Part shown: piece after piece, positions 7,810-8,538 of the stretch
Layout of the letters: every line of letters begins with the position of its first letter
Numbering within the stretch: the stretch's first letter is position 1
From: Chitinophagaceae bacterium
GTDB lineage: Bacteria > Bacteroidota > Bacteroidia > Chitinophagales > Chitinophagaceae
Length of the DNA: 8,538 bases
Assembly (NCBI GenBank): GCA_009996555.1
Contig: JAACZX010000081.1
Location: 1 to 8,538, forward strand
Direction of reading: 5' to 3'
The notes under the pieces: model-generated
Told to the model about the DNA's origin: nothing
Seen by the model: only the letters and a program-made list of their open reading frames with translations
Database searches by the model: none
Program-made: the position numbers and the translations under genes

Positions 7810-7838
7810 CAAAACTATAATTTGAACGGGGCCTCAAA
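7810..7838 (-). promoter_or_regulatory. Bacteroidota-type promoter for the amylase gene
   Basis: The minus strand carries TTTG (7838-7835), a 17-bp spacer, then TAGTTTTG (7817-7810). This matches the -33 TTG/TTTG and -7 TAnnTTTG consensus of the Bacteroidota primary sigma factor exactly and within the reported spacing range. Transcription would begin near 7803, giving a leader of about 150 nt before the amylase ATG. No equally good element faces the other way. Confidence 0.6.
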
Positions 7839-7844
7839 TTGAAC
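7819..7844 (+). repeat. Near-identical direct repeat AAWTTGAAC over the amylase promoter
   Basis: AATTTGAAC (7819-7827) and AAATTGAAC (7836-7844) match at 8 of 9 positions with 17 bp between equivalent bases. One copy is in the promoter spacer and the other overlaps the -33 element. AraC-family proteins often bind direct repeats near -35 regions, and an AraC-type gene starts 72 bp to the right, so this is a candidate binding site. The second copy also belongs to an imperfect inverted repeat, AAATTG (7836-7841) with CAATTT (7853-7858). The region is AT-rich and chance is possible. Confidence 0.3.
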
Positions 7845-7883
7845 TAAAATTCCAATTTCTGACACTATATTGCCAAGTTAACC

Positions 7884-7891
7884 TATTTTTA
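7884..7891 (+). promoter_or_regulatory. Weak -7-like element before the AraC-type gene
   Basis: TATTTTTA matches 7 of 8 positions if TAnnTTTG is taken as the reference (last base A rather than G). It is 24 bp upstream of the ATG at 7916. No TTG lies at the expected distance upstream, so the call is weak. Confidence 0.2.
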
Positions 7892-7915
7892 CATATCACA
7901 ACCTGAGATGCTGTC

Positions 7916-8538
7916 ATGAAAGCTGAACTCGAAAAAATTGTCCCGGGAAACGACAAGCCGGTACTGGTGGCCTATCCCATGAGCCTGCCCTTCCTGGAAT
8001 TTTACTGGCACCATCACCCGGAATACGAACTCACGTATAAGATAAATGTTAGCGGTAAACGCATTGTTGGTGACAGCTATGAGGAATTCAGTGCCGGTGA
8101 TCTTGTGCTGATAGGGCCCGATCTGCCGCATACATGGGTGACCGATAAAAAGATCACCAACAAGTCCTGCGATTTTGTGGTGATCCAGTTTTCCGGCTCT
8201 TTATTTAACAGCTTTGCCGGCTTGCCTGAATTTGAAAACATTAAACGGCTGTTGCAAAGTTGCCGGCTGGGTTTACACTTTACAAACAGTAAACCGTTTA
8301 AAGAAATGATCCTGTCGCTGCCGGGCAAGTCGGGGGTTGAAAAGATAATGGGGTTGATCGATCTGCTCAACCGGTTGTCGAATCAAAAAGGAAGAAAGCT
8401 GGCATCGGCCGATTATGATATTTCCCAGGCAAAAAGCAGTGAACCACGTATTAACAAAGTATGTACTTATGTAGAGCAGAATTTTTCCAAACCTATCCGT
8501 ATCAATGATGCTGCATCTATCATCAATATTTCGCCGAG
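7916..8538 (+). CDS. AraC-family transcriptional regulator, cupin sensor domain (3' truncated by window)
   Basis: An open frame starts at ATG 7916 and continues without a stop to the window edge, giving 207 complete codons. Full-length relatives are usually about 280-300 residues, so roughly the last third is missing. Residues about 15-95 form a cupin-like sensor: WHHHPEYELTY at 31-41 and GDLVLIGPDLPHTWV at 61-75, patterns typical of Bacteroidota AraC regulators. Residues 178-207 (RINKVCTYVEQNFSKPIRIN, then DAASIINISP) match the beginning of the AraC helix-turn-helix domain, where the first HTH helix is just entered. A nearer upstream ATG at 7908 is followed by a stop after three codons and is not the start. 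The gene is divergent from the amylase across 264 bp, so it is a good candidate to control the locus and perhaps itself. The ligand is not determinable here; histidines at 32-34 and 72 lie where cupins often bind ligand or metal. Confidence 0.92.
   Translation, partial: MKAELEKIVPGNDKPVLVAYPMSLPFLEFYWHHHPEYELTYKINVSGKRIVGDSYEEFSAGDLVLIGPDLPHTWVTDKKITNKSCDFVVIQFSGSLFNSFAGLPEFENIKRLLQSCRLGLHFTNSKPFKEMILSLPGKSGVEKIMGLIDLLNRLSNQKGRKLASADYDISQAKSSEPRINKVCTYVEQNFSKPIRINDAASIINISP

Noticed and set aside
7816..7824. TATAATTTG as a -7 element for the AraC-type gene on the plus strand
   Set aside because: The spacing inside the element does not fit TAnnTTTG (three bases, or one, instead of two), and no TTG lies 17-23 bp upstream.
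7889..8370. Two overlapping minus-strand open frames (7889-8131 and 8077-8370)
   Set aside because: They are antisense to the AraC-type gene, whose plus-strand translation has clear cupin and helix-turn-helix features. The plus frame has no stop inside the window.
1..8538. CRISPR array, insertion sequence, tRNA or rRNA
   Set aside because: I saw no regularly spaced repeats, terminal inverted repeats with a transposase, or structured RNA gene; nearly all the DNA is accounted for by four genes and two short intergenic regions.

Overview
The window looks like part of a Bacteroidota (Bacteroidetes) chromosome, most plausibly a free-living Chitinophagaceae/Sphingobacteriia-type organism. The reasons are an adjacent SusC/SusD outer-membrane pair, a C-terminal type IX secretion (T9SS) sorting domain on the amylase, a perfect Bacteroidota-type TAnnTTTG promoter element, and start codons that mostly lack a Shine-Dalgarno sequence. 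The family-level placement is inference. The locus reads as a polysaccharide utilization locus (PUL) for starch or another alpha-glucan.

Layout: most of the window is transcribed on the minus strand, right to left. First is a 962-residue secreted GH13 alpha-glucan hydrolase (7651 to 4763). After a 168-bp gap come a SusC-like TonB-dependent transporter (4594 to 1625) and, 18 bp later, a SusD-like lipoprotein (1606 to 26). An ATG at 5-3, 20 bp past the susD stop, suggests that a further gene (SusE/SusF-type by position) continues beyond the left edge. On the plus strand, divergent from the amylase, an AraC-family regulator starts at 7916 and runs off the right edge before its DNA-binding domain is complete.

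How they would work together: the T9SS-exported amylase cuts alpha-glucan outside the cell, SusD captures the oligosaccharides, SusC imports them with TonB energy, and the divergent AraC protein is a candidate regulator.

The most notable non-coding signal is a palindrome, GATTGCAATC. It occurs once in the leader of the amylase (7719-7728, extended to 12 bp at 7718-7729) and once in the leader of susC (4661-4670). It lies 67 and 66 bp upstream of the respective ATG codons in the same orientation frame. This suggests one regulator controls both transcription units. The amylase also has a well-formed promoter (TTTG, 17 bp, TAGTTTTG) that predicts a long leader of about 150 nt containing the palindrome. 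I saw no mobile element, CRISPR array, tRNA or rRNA.
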